Source: Warburgia ugandensis
Taxonomy: Eukaryota; Streptophyta; Magnoliopsida; Canellales; Canellaceae
Direction of reading: 5' to 3'
NCBI GenBank assembly: GCA_035236585.1
Contig: CP141132.1
Span: 26,371,445 to 26,435,444, forward strand
DNA: 64,000 bases
Under the pieces are notes generated by a model. That model worked only from the letters and a program-made list of their open reading frames with translations, did not search any database and was not told where the DNA came from. Shown here piece by piece: positions 23,471 through 34,217 of this stretch. Both the position numbers and the translations under genes were made by a program. Position 1 is the first letter of the stretch. Each line of letters begins with the position of its first letter.

Positions 23471-24330
23471 CAATAATTTCGTCCTAGAAATTTGTAATAC
23501 TACAACTTATTCAAATAAATTAGGATGTAACTTCCTCATTTCCACTTCTGTTTCCCATGTGGCTTCTTCAATAGAGTGATGTTGCCACAAGACCTTAATT
23601 AAGGAAATTGTTTTTGTTCTTAACTTTTGCTCTTTGTGGTCCAAAATACGTATTGCCCTTTTTTCAAAGGTTAGGTCTGGCTTCAATTCCTCTAGTACAC
23701 TTTGAAGTATATGTGTATTATCTTGTAGGTATTTCCATAACATGGATACGTGAAATACACTGTGTACTTCAGAGAGTTGAGGTGGTAAAGTTAATTTATA
23801 AGCTATTAGACCAATTCTTTCTAGTATTTCAAATGGACTAATGAACCTAGGACTGAATTTTCTTTGGTTTCCAAATCTCATGACCCCTTTAACTAGTGAT
23901 ATTTTCAAAAATACGTGTTCTCCCACTTCAAATTCCAGATTTCTACGTCTTTTGTCTTAGTAACTCTTCTGATGACTATGTGCCGTTAACCTCTTCTTTA
24001 TCATTCTAACCTTGTATGTACACTGTTCCACAAGTTCTGACTTCATTAGTTTTCTTCCTCCAACTTCATTAGTTTTCTTTCTCCAACTTTACTCCAACAA
24101 GTTGGTGATCGACATGGTCGCCCATACAATGCTTCATATGGTGCCATACCGATACTAGTCTGAAAACTGTTGTTATACACAAATTCTATCAGTAATCTGT
24201 AAAACTTTCTATCTAAATCTATATTTGGATTGTAATTTCTTCCTTGGATAACACTCTCTGTGCATGAGAGACTGTTTCTATTAAAGTTGTATTCTAGTTT
24301 GATTACTTCTTTTATGTATATCACTATAGG
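23471..24330 (-). pseudogene. Gypsy integrase C-terminus with GPY/F and chromodomain-like end
   Basis: Read downward, the segment 24324-24046 gives the end of the integrase core, with EFVYNNSFQTSIGMAPYEAL and YGRPCRSPTCW. After a frameshift, 23926-23507 gives VFLKISLVKGVMRFG, FSPRFISPFEILERIG (the GPY/F module) and VHSVFHVSMLWKY. It closes with an acidic EEATWE...LFE end like the chromodomain of Tekay/Del chromoviruses. Everything upstream (gag to most of integrase) is missing; homology stops near 24330, where the copia relic begins. It would be inactive. Confidence 0.8.
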
Positions 24331-24461
24331 TGTACTAAAATTGTAAATTCCCCAAACACGTTAAGGAAACCTCCAACCAAGAGCTATAAGGAGCATTCCC
24401 ACCATGTCATTCTCCTAAACTCTTATCTTCCATGACAATACTCTCTTCAATGCTCCTTACA

Positions 24462-24806
24462 CCTTTCCACCACCTTTGTTGCATCCATGACGGATACATT
24501 AATGTTGCTGCCTCTTCAACCTCATTCTTAATACCAAGAATCAATAATATTACACATCATGTCTTAATAGGAAGAAGTTGATCTTGCCAAGGAGTCAACC
24601 TCCTTCACTTCTTCTCTTCCCCCTCTCTTTAGCTTTGGTGTTATACATGGTATCAACAGACAATTGGTCCTTTGTCCACCTTTCCAATTACTTTGTCGCA
24701 CCCATGACAGATGCATCAACTATTAATGTCCTCATCAGTCTAATTCTCAATAAAGATCAATAACATTACACATAATGTCTTGATAGGAGGAAGTTGATAA
24801 TGTGGA
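24462..24806. repeat. Direct repeat, 217-bp offset
   Basis: Copy 1 about 24462-24588 and copy 2 about 24676-24806 share 'ccatgac.gat.cat', 'tcaataa.attacaca..atgtctt.ataggag' and 'gaagttgat', in order. Confidence 0.7.
24650..24663 (+). other. Degenerate primer-binding site (initiator tRNA-Met type) of the copia relic
   Basis: tggtatcaacagac matches the usual TGGTATCAGAGC start for nine bases and follows a T/C-rich stretch, as a 5' LTR end would. No full 5' LTR could be delimited. Confidence 0.35.
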
Positions 24807-25149
24807 GGAGCCAAAATTTGCAACATTTGAAGGGCCACTCTCTTCACCCATTCTTTTCTACTATCTACAAGTACGTCATCCCCATTATTAGCCTTGACAT
24901 GTTACTTGAGAATTATTATCTCCACCCTCATCACTTGGATCTTTGCCACTATGGCCGAACTAGTTCTAGCAAAAGTTGCAACTGAACCTACCTCTGAAGC
25001 CATTTGGCATACTATTAAATCCACCTCATCTTAATTGATGGCATGTGTTCAACATCATGGGCAATTACAGATGATGCAAGAGTCATCATCCATTATCAGC
25101 ACAAATAAATTTAGTGCAAATTATCTTGATAGTAAAGTTATTAGTAGAA

Positions 25150-25327
25150 GGAGAGCCTTGGCACAATGGTAAAGTTGTCATCATGTGACCTTGAGGTCAC
25201 GGGTTCAAGGCATGGAGACAACCTCTTGCAAAATGCAAGGTAAGGCTGCCTACTATTGACTCTTATGGTTCCCCCTTCCTCGGGCCCCACAAACGTGGGA
25301 GCTTCGTGCACTGGGGCTGCACTTTTT
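25150..25327 (+). mobile_element. Au-type SINE
   Basis: A tRNA-derived short retroposon of about 178 bp. It starts ggagagccttggcacaatgg (A-box region), has the B box ggtcacgggttcaagg at about 25194-25209, then the diagnostic cctcttgcaaaatgcaaggt (about 25223) and the distal gggagcttcgtgcactgggg, ending in a short T run. This is the layout of the plant Au SINE family. Only a 6-bp ttagta flank is shared (25141 and 25326), so the target duplication is unclear. Confidence 0.85.
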
Positions 25328-25920
25328 AGTACTCAATCGCCAAATCCAGACTCAGCTTCAGGCCGTATGTGTCGAATGGTGCTGGTCCTGAACATGATAC
25401 CTTCATCACTGACATCTTTGATGGAACCCAAGAATTGACAGTTACAGTCTTTGCTTCTTAGGCATGACTTCTTTCTTGAGATGCTACTCCCCTTAGCAGG
25501 GAACACATCAACCCACTATTCACTACAAAATTGAAACCAGAGGAATAATTGCCATGCTCGTGGCAATGGTTATGGACAAGTGGAATCTCAATCCCTTCCA
25601 ACATTTCTTACAGCTGCTCCAAATAACAACAAATTATCTGCTCCTTGTCTGATCTACTGTCGTGGACATCAACTAGACAAACTACTATCAACGATGAGAA
25701 GGACCTACCATGGTCATTTTCATGTGTGAATCTTGGCAAAATATATAACAATGGTATCTTTTGATTCAACAGCAATCAAATAGCACCTAGTCCACAAACA
25801 AAATTCTACATGTCTTGGTACATTCCTCCATTTCCAGGGTATAGGAACTTCTCCACCAATTTATCATATTGTCATGGAATTCGTAGCTATCTAACTAATG
25901 TATTCCCGACATTGGGTACA

Positions 25921-26697
25921 ATCACACCTCAGTTGTTGAATTAACTCATGGTCTTGATTGTATCTTTATGCTTAATGCTTGAGCATATCTAATATGACAT
26001 CAATTATCAGGGAAGATTTTCACAACTCAATGAGCAAGCCACCACAATCGACTTGTGTAGGTTTGATTCTTGCAGAAAAAGAATTCTTAATAGGGATCTT
26101 GAAGGTAATAACACAGATGCTCAGGTAACTTTGGTTGCAAGTAGACAGAAACTGGAGAACAATCATCTAATACTAAAAGTTAATATCCACGTCCATCAGT
26201 ACAAGAACATTTTGAATATATATATTAGAAAAGGGGTAATTTGCAATGTTTGCCTCTAAACATCTAAGACATGACTTTTATTTCTTAAAAATTTGAAATG
26301 CACTTACAATTACATCTCAGTTGTTGAATTAACTCGTGATCTTGATTGTATCTTTATGCTTAATGCTTGACATATCTAATACGATATCAATTATCAGGGA
26401 AGTTTTTCACAACTCAATGAGCAAGCCACCACAATCGACTTGTGTAGGTTTGATTCTTGCAGATAAAGAACTCTTAATAGGGATCTTGAAGGTAAATAAC
26501 ACAGATGCTCAGGTAACTTTGGTTGCAAGTAGAGAGAAACTGGAGAACAATCATCTACTATTAAAAGTTAGCATCTACATCTACCAGTAAAAGAACTTTT
26601 TGGAAAAGAAAAATTAAGAAAACGGATAATTTGCAATGTTTGCCTCCTAAACATCTAAGACATGACTTTTATTTCTTAAAAATTTGGAATGTACTTA
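25921..26697. repeat. Tandem duplication of about 388 bp
   Basis: Copy A about 25921-26309 and copy B about 26310-26697 are adjacent and very similar, from 'tcagttgttgaattaact' through 'gagcaagccaccacaatcga' to 'cttttatttcttaaaaattt'. Differences are scattered substitutions and small indels. It lies between the copia gag-like and RT-like regions. Confidence 0.9.
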
Positions 26698-26827
26698 AAT
26701 GTCATAGTTAGTAATGGCATGTGTTCTTAGTCATCCTCCCAAATATGAAACAACAAATCACTCCAAAAAATCTATTTAGACCAAGTTATTTTTCTATCTA
26801 GAGCCAATTTAGTAAGGAGATGAGCTA

Positions 26828-27106
26828 TTGGTTAACTTTGCTCCTAGCTTTTGTGAGGACAACAGCCAGCTCAAGAATGAAAACAGTCTACTACTTAAGA
26901 TCCCACATGCTTATCCAACGCCTCCATACGTGCAAACTGGAGAGGGACCATGGATGACAAGTTCCACACCTTACTTAGAGCACATGTACCTTGTTCCTCC
27001 ACCAAACATTGATACTGTTGAATTCAAATGGATCTTCAAAACAAATAAGACCCACGGATTAGTGATAGGGATCAAAACCAGATTAGTGGGAGAAGGCTGG
27101 GGTTAA
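26828..27106 (+). pseudogene. Copia reverse transcriptase entry fragment
   Basis: The second half of this 92-codon frame, VPPPNIDTVEFKWIFKTNKT and IKTRLVGEGWG, matches the start of copia RT (usual pattern: P.NV..V..KWVF..K and Y KARLVA.G). The first half has no such match. The rest of RT does not follow in frame; a 121-bp tandem array intervenes. Confidence 0.6.
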
Positions 27107-27225
27107 AGTGCTATATTTGAAAGCTCATAAGAGCGGCCTGCTCCAGCAAGTCCATTTAGAAGATAGTTGACCTGGTTACATATATCTCTACAAAATTTCT
27201 GTGATTTGTTTACAGGATCACAGAA

Positions 27226-27520
27226 GTTGACCAGAGTTGATTAGCTTAATTTCCATAACAAGTGCTTATGCACAGCAGCAGCAAAAAAGTTGACCATTGA
27301 TTGGATTTAGTTTCTATAAATACTTATGAATTATTGGATAACCAAGGTTGACCAGATTTTGTTGGCTTAGTCTCTATAATAAGTGCATATGCAAAACAGC
27401 ATAAAAAAAGTTGACTATTAGTAGGCATTAATTTCCATAAATGCCTATGCATTACTGGATGACCAAAGTGGACCAGATTTGATAAGCATTTGCTACCATA
27501 ACTGTTTATGCATACTAGGA
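27226..27520. repeat. Dimeric tandem repeat, about 121 bp (63 + 58) per unit
   Basis: The word gttgac(c/t) or gtggacc starts five monomers at 27226, 27289, 27347, 27410 and 27468, spacing 63, 58, 63, 58. Each monomer continues with 'ttccataa..(a)tg.(c)ttatgca'. A sixth degenerate monomer starts at about 27167. Confidence 0.85.
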
Positions 27521-28421
27521 AGGTAATAACCAATAGAGCTAGAAGGTACTGGTTGTGAGCTCTATAAATTTGATCTAGAAGCCTTTCAGATCAATAAAAA
27601 GGTTAGAGATTTTGCAGTCCCTGTAAGTGCAATAGTATGGGTAGGATGCCTTGTCCTTTGACGTGATGGCAAAGAGAAATCCCAATGGTGCGACTCCATT
27701 GTTGGTCTTCAAGCTACTGACATGACTTCAACTTGTAGGTATCATATAAGTGTGATTCCTGTAGTTCTGTCATCTATCCTTTATCCCCTAGCTTTTTCTT
27801 TCTTTAGAATACTGTTTGAATGGTGTGATGCCTAATCCATTAGAGTGATTCCAAAGGCATTGTCTCTGTTCTCATTCCATTTCTTTCAGCTTCTGTATAT
27901 GATGTGTCAATCAGTATTTTTACAAAATTTTCAATGATTTCGTGGAATTCCGTATCAACTTCCTCTCAAATCTGTTTTTTCTTAGTCCTGCATTCAATCA
28001 ATTCAGTGACATAACATGTGGCCAGTGGCTTGAGCACCCTCAACCTTGTCTTCGAAAACACCTACTATACATTTGGTACAAGCTGTTACTTGCTCAAATG
28101 GTTGGCCTCTTCATTATTCTGGCTTCTACCAAGCACCAAAGGGTGCAAAAGCAATTCCCATAGTAGCAACGAGCGAAATGGAATCCCTCAAACCCCTTAC
28201 CAGAGCAAGAAATCTGGGAGTTGTAAGCAATGCTTTTTCCATGGCAACCTACATGAAAAGTTTCACTGATTCATAGTGTACCAATCATTTATGCTGTTCA
28301 TACTAGGCCATCTATGAACCTCAGTTTCAGCAAGCATTTGGCACCTAATTTCTGTGATTAAGTAGCACTTTAAGGAAACATGGATAGTTAAGTACTATAA
28401 GTTACTCAGCCCACTATAAAT

Positions 28422-28812
28422 GCTACTTAGCAAGAGGCTCCATCTTTTACTCCTCTACGTCAATGGTATAGAATTTACTGGAGGTGACTTGAAAGAGATC
28501 AGTACCTTAATTAGCTCCATTAACACATGATTTGGTATGAGAGATATAGGACCATCCAGACTTATACCTCCTCCCCAGCTATGATACAGACAAGTACCCA
28601 CTCAACCCACTTATTGTGGTACCTAGCATGAGGCTCCATCTTCTACTCCACTATGTCAGTGATATAGTAGTTACTGGAGGTGACTCAAAAAAAGATCACT
28701 CCCTTGATTAGCTCTCTGAACACATGCTTTGGTATGAGTGATATAGGACCATCCAGATGCATAACTCCTCCCATGTTAAGATATAGACAAGTACACAACC
28801 AGCCAAGCCATT
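28422..28812. repeat. 196-bp tandem duplication of the copia RT active-site region
   Basis: Copies 28422-28617 and 28618-28812 share 'gaggctccatctt.tactcc', 'tactggaggtgact' and 'gatataggaccatccaga'. Both carry the altered RT active site: the YVDD position reads YVNG in copy 1 and YVSD in copy 2. Confidence 0.85.
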
Positions 28813-28814
28813 TC

Positions 28815-28947
28815 AACATCTACAATTGTGGCTCCAAATTTCAGCATCAGCTGCCAATCTCTAATCTGTTAGCTCTGAATAACATCTACAATTTGTGGCT
28901 CCAAACTTCAGCACCAGCTGCAGATCTCGTATCTGTAAGCACTCAAT
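28815..28947. repeat. 66-bp tandem duplication
   Basis: 'aacatctacaattTgtggctccaaa' begins at 28815 and again at 28881; the second copy then runs to about 28947. Confidence 0.85.
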
Positions 28948-29199
28948 AACAAAGTCCGATAGGAGCACTTCAATACTTAAGATTGACAAGAACTAATCTC
29001 TTTGATGCTGTCAATCAAGTCTGTTAGTTCATACACAAGCCTACACAATTAACTTCAACACTACCAAACCTATTCTCAGATATCTAATGTTTCTCTCACC
29101 CTTGGTCAACCACTCCATTCTTCCCATGATCTCCATCTCAAAGTATACAACTTGTTTATTGGCAAGATCCTCTCATGACCATTGTTCAACTACTGCTAC

Positions 29200-29500
29200 T
29201 TACATTTTCTTATGCCCTAATCTTATTCTTTGGTGATTTAAGAAGCAACCACCTCTCATACTGAAGCAAAAGCTGAATATTGTGCACTAGCTTTCCATTG
29301 ATCTTTATTGGCTTTAGTTCAATCACAAAGACCTTTCCTTTTTTTATTTTTTTAGCATTAGTTTTTGGAGTGCTATTATTTAAGCCACCATACATTTTCC
29401 ATCACATTATTACTGCAATATGTGGTGGCTAATTGGGTCCCATATGCATGCACCAAAGGCATTAAAGTGGAATACCGTTTCTTTTGAGAAAGGAAATTGA
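29200..29500 (+). pseudogene. Copia RNase H fragment
   Basis: Short readable blocks: cysteine-proline-N-L-I-L-W near 29212-29235 (like the SLGPNLISW block), then SHTEAKAEYCAL (family SSTEAEYRAL), then a CxN...HAPK..I.VEYRF end. No long frame is left. Confidence 0.5.
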
Positions 29501-29622
29501 TAGCATACTTCAAGTGCTTTTCATCTGACAAGAGATCAACAAGGCAATGGACAGATACAGAGGATTTTATTTTGATGACTTGTGTGGTTTAGAGGCAAAC
29601 TTCATGCCCTCTCTAACGCTAT

Positions 29623-30350
29623 GTTGAGGGGTGAAAATGGAAAGTAAATATCCTACTTTCTCACTACAGCAAGGGAGAGCAGAGAAACCTAGAGGCAACA
29701 TTCTCACTGGAAAAGGCAAGAAGTTTTAACTAGACAGATATTGCTGGTCTTTAATGCTCACCAAGATTGCAAGTTAACACTCAAGTTACAAAAATAACCA
29801 ATTACAGCTGGACCAGAATTAGCCATTGTTTAAATCAATTATCAAACCAGAAATAGGACACAGTAGGAAAATGAGATTCCTAGGGACTAGCCTTGAGATC
29901 TGCAGAGGAGCAAGAATAGACAAAAGCATAAAGTTCATTCTAAAAAATGAGTTCTCAACCTCGACCATATATATTCTTAGTTTTAGACCCATCAAGCCCA
30001 CATGCTTACATAACAAAAAAGTACAGATAAACCTATCCAATTATTAACCTACACAGTGTTATGTACCTGCATCAAAAGAAACTAAAAACACAATCTAACC
30101 ATAATATTTCATTGATACAGCCAATTCGAGGGGACTGAAACCTCCATGGATGCCACTGCAAGGGGCCTGAAACCTCCATGGATGCCACTGCAAGGGTGCA
30201 AACCTCCTTACAAGACAAATCATTTCTCTTCTCCTCCAACAAATAACTAAACTATTAACTATTTCAACTGCAATAACTACCTCCTAACAATTACCAGCCC
30301 ATAAATATCCCCTTGCAATAACTACCCTAATTGCTTATTCCATTTAACAG
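29623..30350 (+). repeat. Probable 3' LTR of the copia relic
   Basis: Begins TGTTGAGGGGTGAAAATGG after the end of the RNase H region, a common copia LTR start. No 5' partner could be matched, and its end is placed only approximately, about 50 bp before the exon 1 donor. It contains a 32-bp tandem repeat. Confidence 0.4.
30130..30193. repeat. 32-bp tandem repeat, two units
   Basis: 30130-30161 and 30162-30193 differ by one base (ggggactg / ggggcctg), followed by a partial third unit. Confidence 0.9.
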
Positions 30351-30396
30351 CCACAACGATCAAAAACAAAGGAGAAAAAGGAAAGAATTATATTGC

Positions 30397-30846
30397 CTTG
30401 GTTGTAGTGAACTCCAACTTACGGTACTTCTCATTCTCGGAGAAGATGCGAGCATGGAGCATAGGGGTGTAAGCAGCCTCGGCAGCATACTTGCGGCAGA
30501 GCATTCGGAAGGGCAGCTCGGAATTGTCAACCATGGGTGCCACTATCAATTTGGGCTCTCCGAGACTCTTCCAGTGTGCCCATGCTCTCTCAATACGAGA
30601 CTCTACGTTTAAGTAACGGCTGGGGGAAAGTAAAGGAGAGGGAGAGGAAGAAGGAGAAGAAGACGGGGATTCTTGGAATGATGAACAGAGTCCGTCGTCG
30701 TCGTTGCAAATGTCTGGTTGCGGAGCAGCAGAGGCCATGGAAGAGGATTCTTTTCGGGCACCAATAGAATTAGGGTTTATGGCAAGGCGAAGGGAGAGGA
30801 GTGAGGCTTCTCTAGGGGAGAAGAAGGGAAACAGCGAGCGCCCCAT
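30397..30846 (-). CDS. DUS1L: tRNA-dihydrouridine synthase (DUS1-like), exon 1 with start
   Basis: 450 nt, 150 residues. Residues 1-36 (MGRSLFPFF...) are Ser/Arg-rich and low in acids, like an organelle transit peptide. A second in-frame Met at residue 37 (A at 30738, MASAAPQPD) would give a 398-residue enzyme without it. Residues about 60-75 are a Ser/Pro low-complexity linker. From about residue 82 the conserved domain begins: ERAWAHWKSLG, then LIVAPMVDNSELPFR (first FMN-binding strand) and YTPMLHARIF. The exon ends FTTTK at an AAG|GC donor. The family sequence continues K-E-D-R, which is exactly what exon 2 supplies. The plus-strand frames over this exon (30331-30612, 30537-30767) are antisense shadows. 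Confidence 0.93.
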
Positions 30847-31000
30847 AGAGATCCCATCGAGAGCCTTATTATCACATTAAAATGAGAAATAAAGTTATTA
30901 GAGGATGTTGCTGAAATTTGAAACTATTTTAGATTTTTTTTTTTTTAAGTTTGAAATTATTTTAGAGTCATAGCTTAAATCATAGTATGTATTTATAGAA
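30847..31000 (-). promoter_or_regulatory. 5' flank of the DUS1-like gene with an overlapping upstream ATG
   Basis: An out-of-frame ATG starts at 30857, 11 nt before the first in-frame ATG. It opens a 26-codon frame (MGSLWGARC...) that stops before the second in-frame Met at 30738. If the transcript starts above 30857, this could favour use of Met37. No clear TATA box is visible; a T/A tract lies near 30930-30950. Confidence 0.4.
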
Positions 31001-31890
31001 AAAAGTATAGTTTACCTTACTATTGTTTTGTTGTACTTTAGTTTCTAAACGTTTTTTTATAAATTACTCCCTCAACAATCAATAAATATTTCACAGCAAG
31101 TCCATCAGTTGTAATATTTCAATGCTTTCTTAAGTTTTCCATCTTTTTCTTTTGTTCTTTTTAAATAAAAGAGAAAACATGATGAATTAAATGTTCCTAA
31201 TATTATGACAAAGCCATCATGAGATTTTCCCATAAAATTGGAATTGGAGAGGGAAAGATGAATCCCAAAATCCTTAAACTAAATCTTCTTTCCTTTCTCT
31301 CGCCACTGTTGGTTTTAGTTGAAAAGGAAAAAGGTTTTGCAACCTTGCTTTTTGGATGTTGCCTTGGTTCCTAACTGTTAGTTGAAGGGTTGATCGAAAA
31401 GAAGGAGCGATTTGTGGTATAGGAGTTGGAAAGGAAAGAGGGTTTTCATTTTGAATTCCTTTTGGGGTTCAATCTCCTCCATGTGCATTCTTTCTAGTCA
31501 TTTATTTGTTTTAGTAGTTTTCAAATAAGGTTCCTATTTATGATTTGTAAAAGAAGCAATTATTTTAGAAAAGATTGGGTTTGTCTGTTGTAATATGAAA
31601 ATTTATCTCAAGATGTATATTAAATTGAAAAGTATACTTAGTTGGTGCTTGTGATGTACATTTAGTAGCTAATTGCCTTTTTTGTATAAATTTTATGTAG
31701 AAATGCCACTTCTATTATTGAATAGGATCCATGCTATCTGCAAATGCCTTCGTAAACATGTAAAGCCCTTTCTTTACTAAAATGTTGTATAGTGGTTATG
31801 GCCACTGAAAGCAACAAAAGTAGATGTTGATGTGTATGTTGTTTTGGTATTCATAGTTTAGGGAGTATTGTACATGTATAAGTCGAATGA
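31001..31890. other. AT-rich intergenic sequence; nothing assigned
   Basis: No frame of note. A 'tagtttctaaacg' / 'tccctcaacaatc' segment near 31035-31080 resembles the spacers of the modular region to the right, so the same element may extend here. Confidence 0.35.
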
Positions 31891-34182
31891 TTAATGTAGT
31901 GTCTTGTGATAGCTTAGGGACTAGATGTGCCTGCAAATAATAATATGTAGGCTATAATATGAATTTCTAGAGATGAGACATCCTGCAAATAATTTCTACA
32001 TTTGATGTTTGAGGAATAGTATGTAGCTTATAGGAAGATCCTTGCATGCAATTGAATTTGTGTTGATAGTTTAGTAGGCTTAGTTTGAAGAATCTTGTAC
32101 TATCTTCAGTCATATGATCATTGTCATTTTGCATTTAATGTCGTAACAACATGCAAGCGGACTATTCTATTATGTAGGTATGGATAATACCGAGAATAAG
32201 AATGTAACCAATCAAATGAGGATGATTATGAGAATACTATTCTCTCATTTTAAGGGGAAGTGTTTGTGCATACACCAAGGGTTACATATGTTGGGGTTTC
32301 CTAAATAGCTTGGTAGAAAGATCTTGATACTATGTCATTAATAGACATAAACAAGACAATGGAAGAGGATGGGAACCAAAATGTTCAAAGGGTTTAGTGT
32401 AAGTACTTTGATGAGGAAATGAAGGCTAGGAGGCAGTTGTTGACTAAAGAAGAGCTTCTGGAGGAGATTAAAGACCATCATGCATTCAAGACCATTGAAG
32501 TATTCATTGAACACCCTTTCAGCATTGGTGATGTTCTGCTCAAGGATTCCCCTCTAGCATTGCCCTCTACATAAGAAGAAGAAGACCAACACAAAGTTGA
32601 TGTTAAGCTTAGTTAGTTTAGCTCCTAGCTGATCATTGTATTATAGTTTAGTCCCTTATCTTTTGAATGTATCACAATTTAGTCCCATAATTAGTGATTG
32701 TGTTATAGTCTAATCCCCTAATTAATAATTTTGTTAGAGCTTGCTCCCTAAGCATTGCTTGACAGATTCTCTAACTTTCAATGGTACAACCAAAAGATGG
32801 TGAGGTATAACATGTGGAGCATGAAGCGTATGAGGAACAACAAGGAAAGAAGAAGAGCAAGAAGAAGAAGAAGAGTAGAGCAAGTGAAGGTGTAGATCTT
32901 GAAAAAGAAGCAATCAAGAAGAACAACAATTAAAGGGACAACATCATGAAGAAGAACAATAATAAGATGAACAAGATGCAGAGACTTTCATGAAGAAGAA
33001 GAAGAAGAAGAAGATAGTGGTAAGAAAGAAAGGAAGAAAAAGTGGTCAAGTATAGCCCTCAACGTAATTCGATAACCACAATTTGGTCCTCCAAATTATT
33101 ATTTGTATTTCATTTCAAGTCTTTAACTATGATAGACAATGAAGTGTAGTCCTTATGTGTTTTATTGATTCATATATCAATGGTGATAACTATGATTGTT
33201 TTAAATATACAGTCAAGACATGTTTAGGCAGCTAAAGAAAAATAAGTTCAACAATTTCTTGAAGAAAATGTTCAACAACAAGGTGAGCAATGAGCAAAGA
33301 CATCCAAGAAAATAAAAAAGGCATAACAAGGAAGAAGGAAGAAGGAAGAAGAGGAAGTGGAAGTGGAAAACAACATGCATTATTTAGGTCCTTTAAGTAC
33401 TACATATACCAATATTTAGTGCTACAGCATTTATTTTATTTATCAACATTCCTTGAACAAATTCAAAAACAATAGTTAGGCCCTTAAACTATAGTGCTTT
33501 AGCCTATCAGAGCTCCATCTATTACATAATTCTATGTTTGGCTAATTCATACATTATTGCTATTAACTTTGATTGTTTGGATGTATAGTTGGACATGTCA
33601 AGTAGCTGAGCAAGAAGTGGGAGAAGGAGAAGGTCATGAGGGAGACAATAGTAGGAGGAAGAAACAGAAGAAAAGAAGGTCAAGAGGTAGATATAAAGAA
33701 CAAGTTCAACAAGAATAGAACAACGAGTTGAAGAATAAGTTGCACAAGAAGGGGAACAACAAGCAAAGACATCGAAGAAGAAGAAGAAGGCAATAGCAAG
33801 GAGAAAAGGAAGAAGAGCTGGACAATATCAGCAATAACTGTGCCCTCAGGTCCTGCAACTATTTCTTTATTTATCTTTATAATCCTGAAACTAACTCAAA
33901 GAAAACAATTAGATCTTGAAACTATTATTGGTATAACATTTTAGTCCTTCAAGTGTTATAATGTAGTATAATCCTTAGATGAATAAGTCCTTAATGGTGT
34001 TAAAAATTGTGCAGGAAGTGCATGTTAAGGCAGAAATTAATGGGGCATATTCTGGGAAGGAACATGAGGAAGAAGTGGGAGAAAGAGAAGAGCATCATGG
34101 GGAGGAAGATTTAGATGATGAGCTATTTGAATTTCATGACAGTGATTATGATGATGGAAATTAGTAAGATGATTTGTTTTGG

Positions 34183-34184
<2 letters not shown>
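31891..34184 (+). pseudogene. Mutator-like (MULE) transposase N-terminal relic with repeated modules, left part
   Basis: A broken frame at about 32350-32580 reads LLTKEELLEEIKDHHAFKTI, then EVFIEHP, resembling the segment before the low-complexity region of plant MULE proteins (usually ...IEVYVEH...). Downstream, purine-rich Lys/Glu-coding modules at about 32790-33050, 33230-33370, 33600-33835 and 34010-34165 alternate with AT-rich spacers carrying 'tagtcc/aggtcc' words. The last module ends in an acidic stretch (EEDLDDELFEFHDSDYDDG), also typical of MULE N-termini. Identification is by pattern memory only; no catalytic DDE part is present. Confidence 0.35.
32790..34165 (+). repeat. Array of alternating GAA-rich and 'tagtcc' modules
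   Basis: Four GAA-rich segments each end 'gga(a)gaagag(g/c)...' and run into a spacer starting with 'cctc..(g)gtcc' or 'aggtcc', then 'ttaactatgattgtttgg/aaatata.agt' before the next purine-rich part. Periods are roughly 330-450 bp, consistent with a duplicated exon-intron pair. Confidence 0.55.

Positions 34185-34217
<33 letters not shown>

Larger units (their letters stand above)
24340..30350 (+). mobile_element. Decayed Ty1/copia element, expanded by local duplications
   Basis: Copia signatures appear in the expected order on the plus strand: primer-site-like tggtatcaacagac (24650), RT entry block VPPPNIDTVEFKWIFKTNK (about 26990-27050), RT active-site region LLYVNGIEFTGGD (about 28455-28490, where the family has YVDD), RNase H-like SHTEAKAEYCAL (about 29253-29288) and HAPK..IKVEYRF near the end (about 29445-29480). 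Intervening regions contain at least five sets of direct duplications of different size. No intact frame exceeds about 90 codons. An Au SINE sits inside. A 3' LTR probably starts at TGTTGAGGGG (29623). Confidence 0.6.
17900..30396 (-). other. DUS1-like intron 1 (12497 bp), GC-AG type
   Basis: Donor AAG|GCAATA at 30396-30395, acceptor AG at 17901-17900, phase 0. A perfect GTAAGT string lies at 30422-30417, but its use would leave exon 1 at 424 nt and break the frame to exon 2. The intron contains unrecognised sequence (17900-20400), a gypsy 3' end (about 20400-24330) and a copia relic (about 24340-30350) that reaches almost to the splice donor. Confidence 0.85.

Noticed and set aside
25150..25327. 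tRNA gene (A/B boxes)
   Set aside because: No cloverleaf or anticodon stem; the downstream part is diagnostic of Au SINEs. The same applies to 63658-63838.
30331..30767. Plus-strand frames opposite DUS exon 1
   Set aside because: Antisense shadows of a conserved exon.
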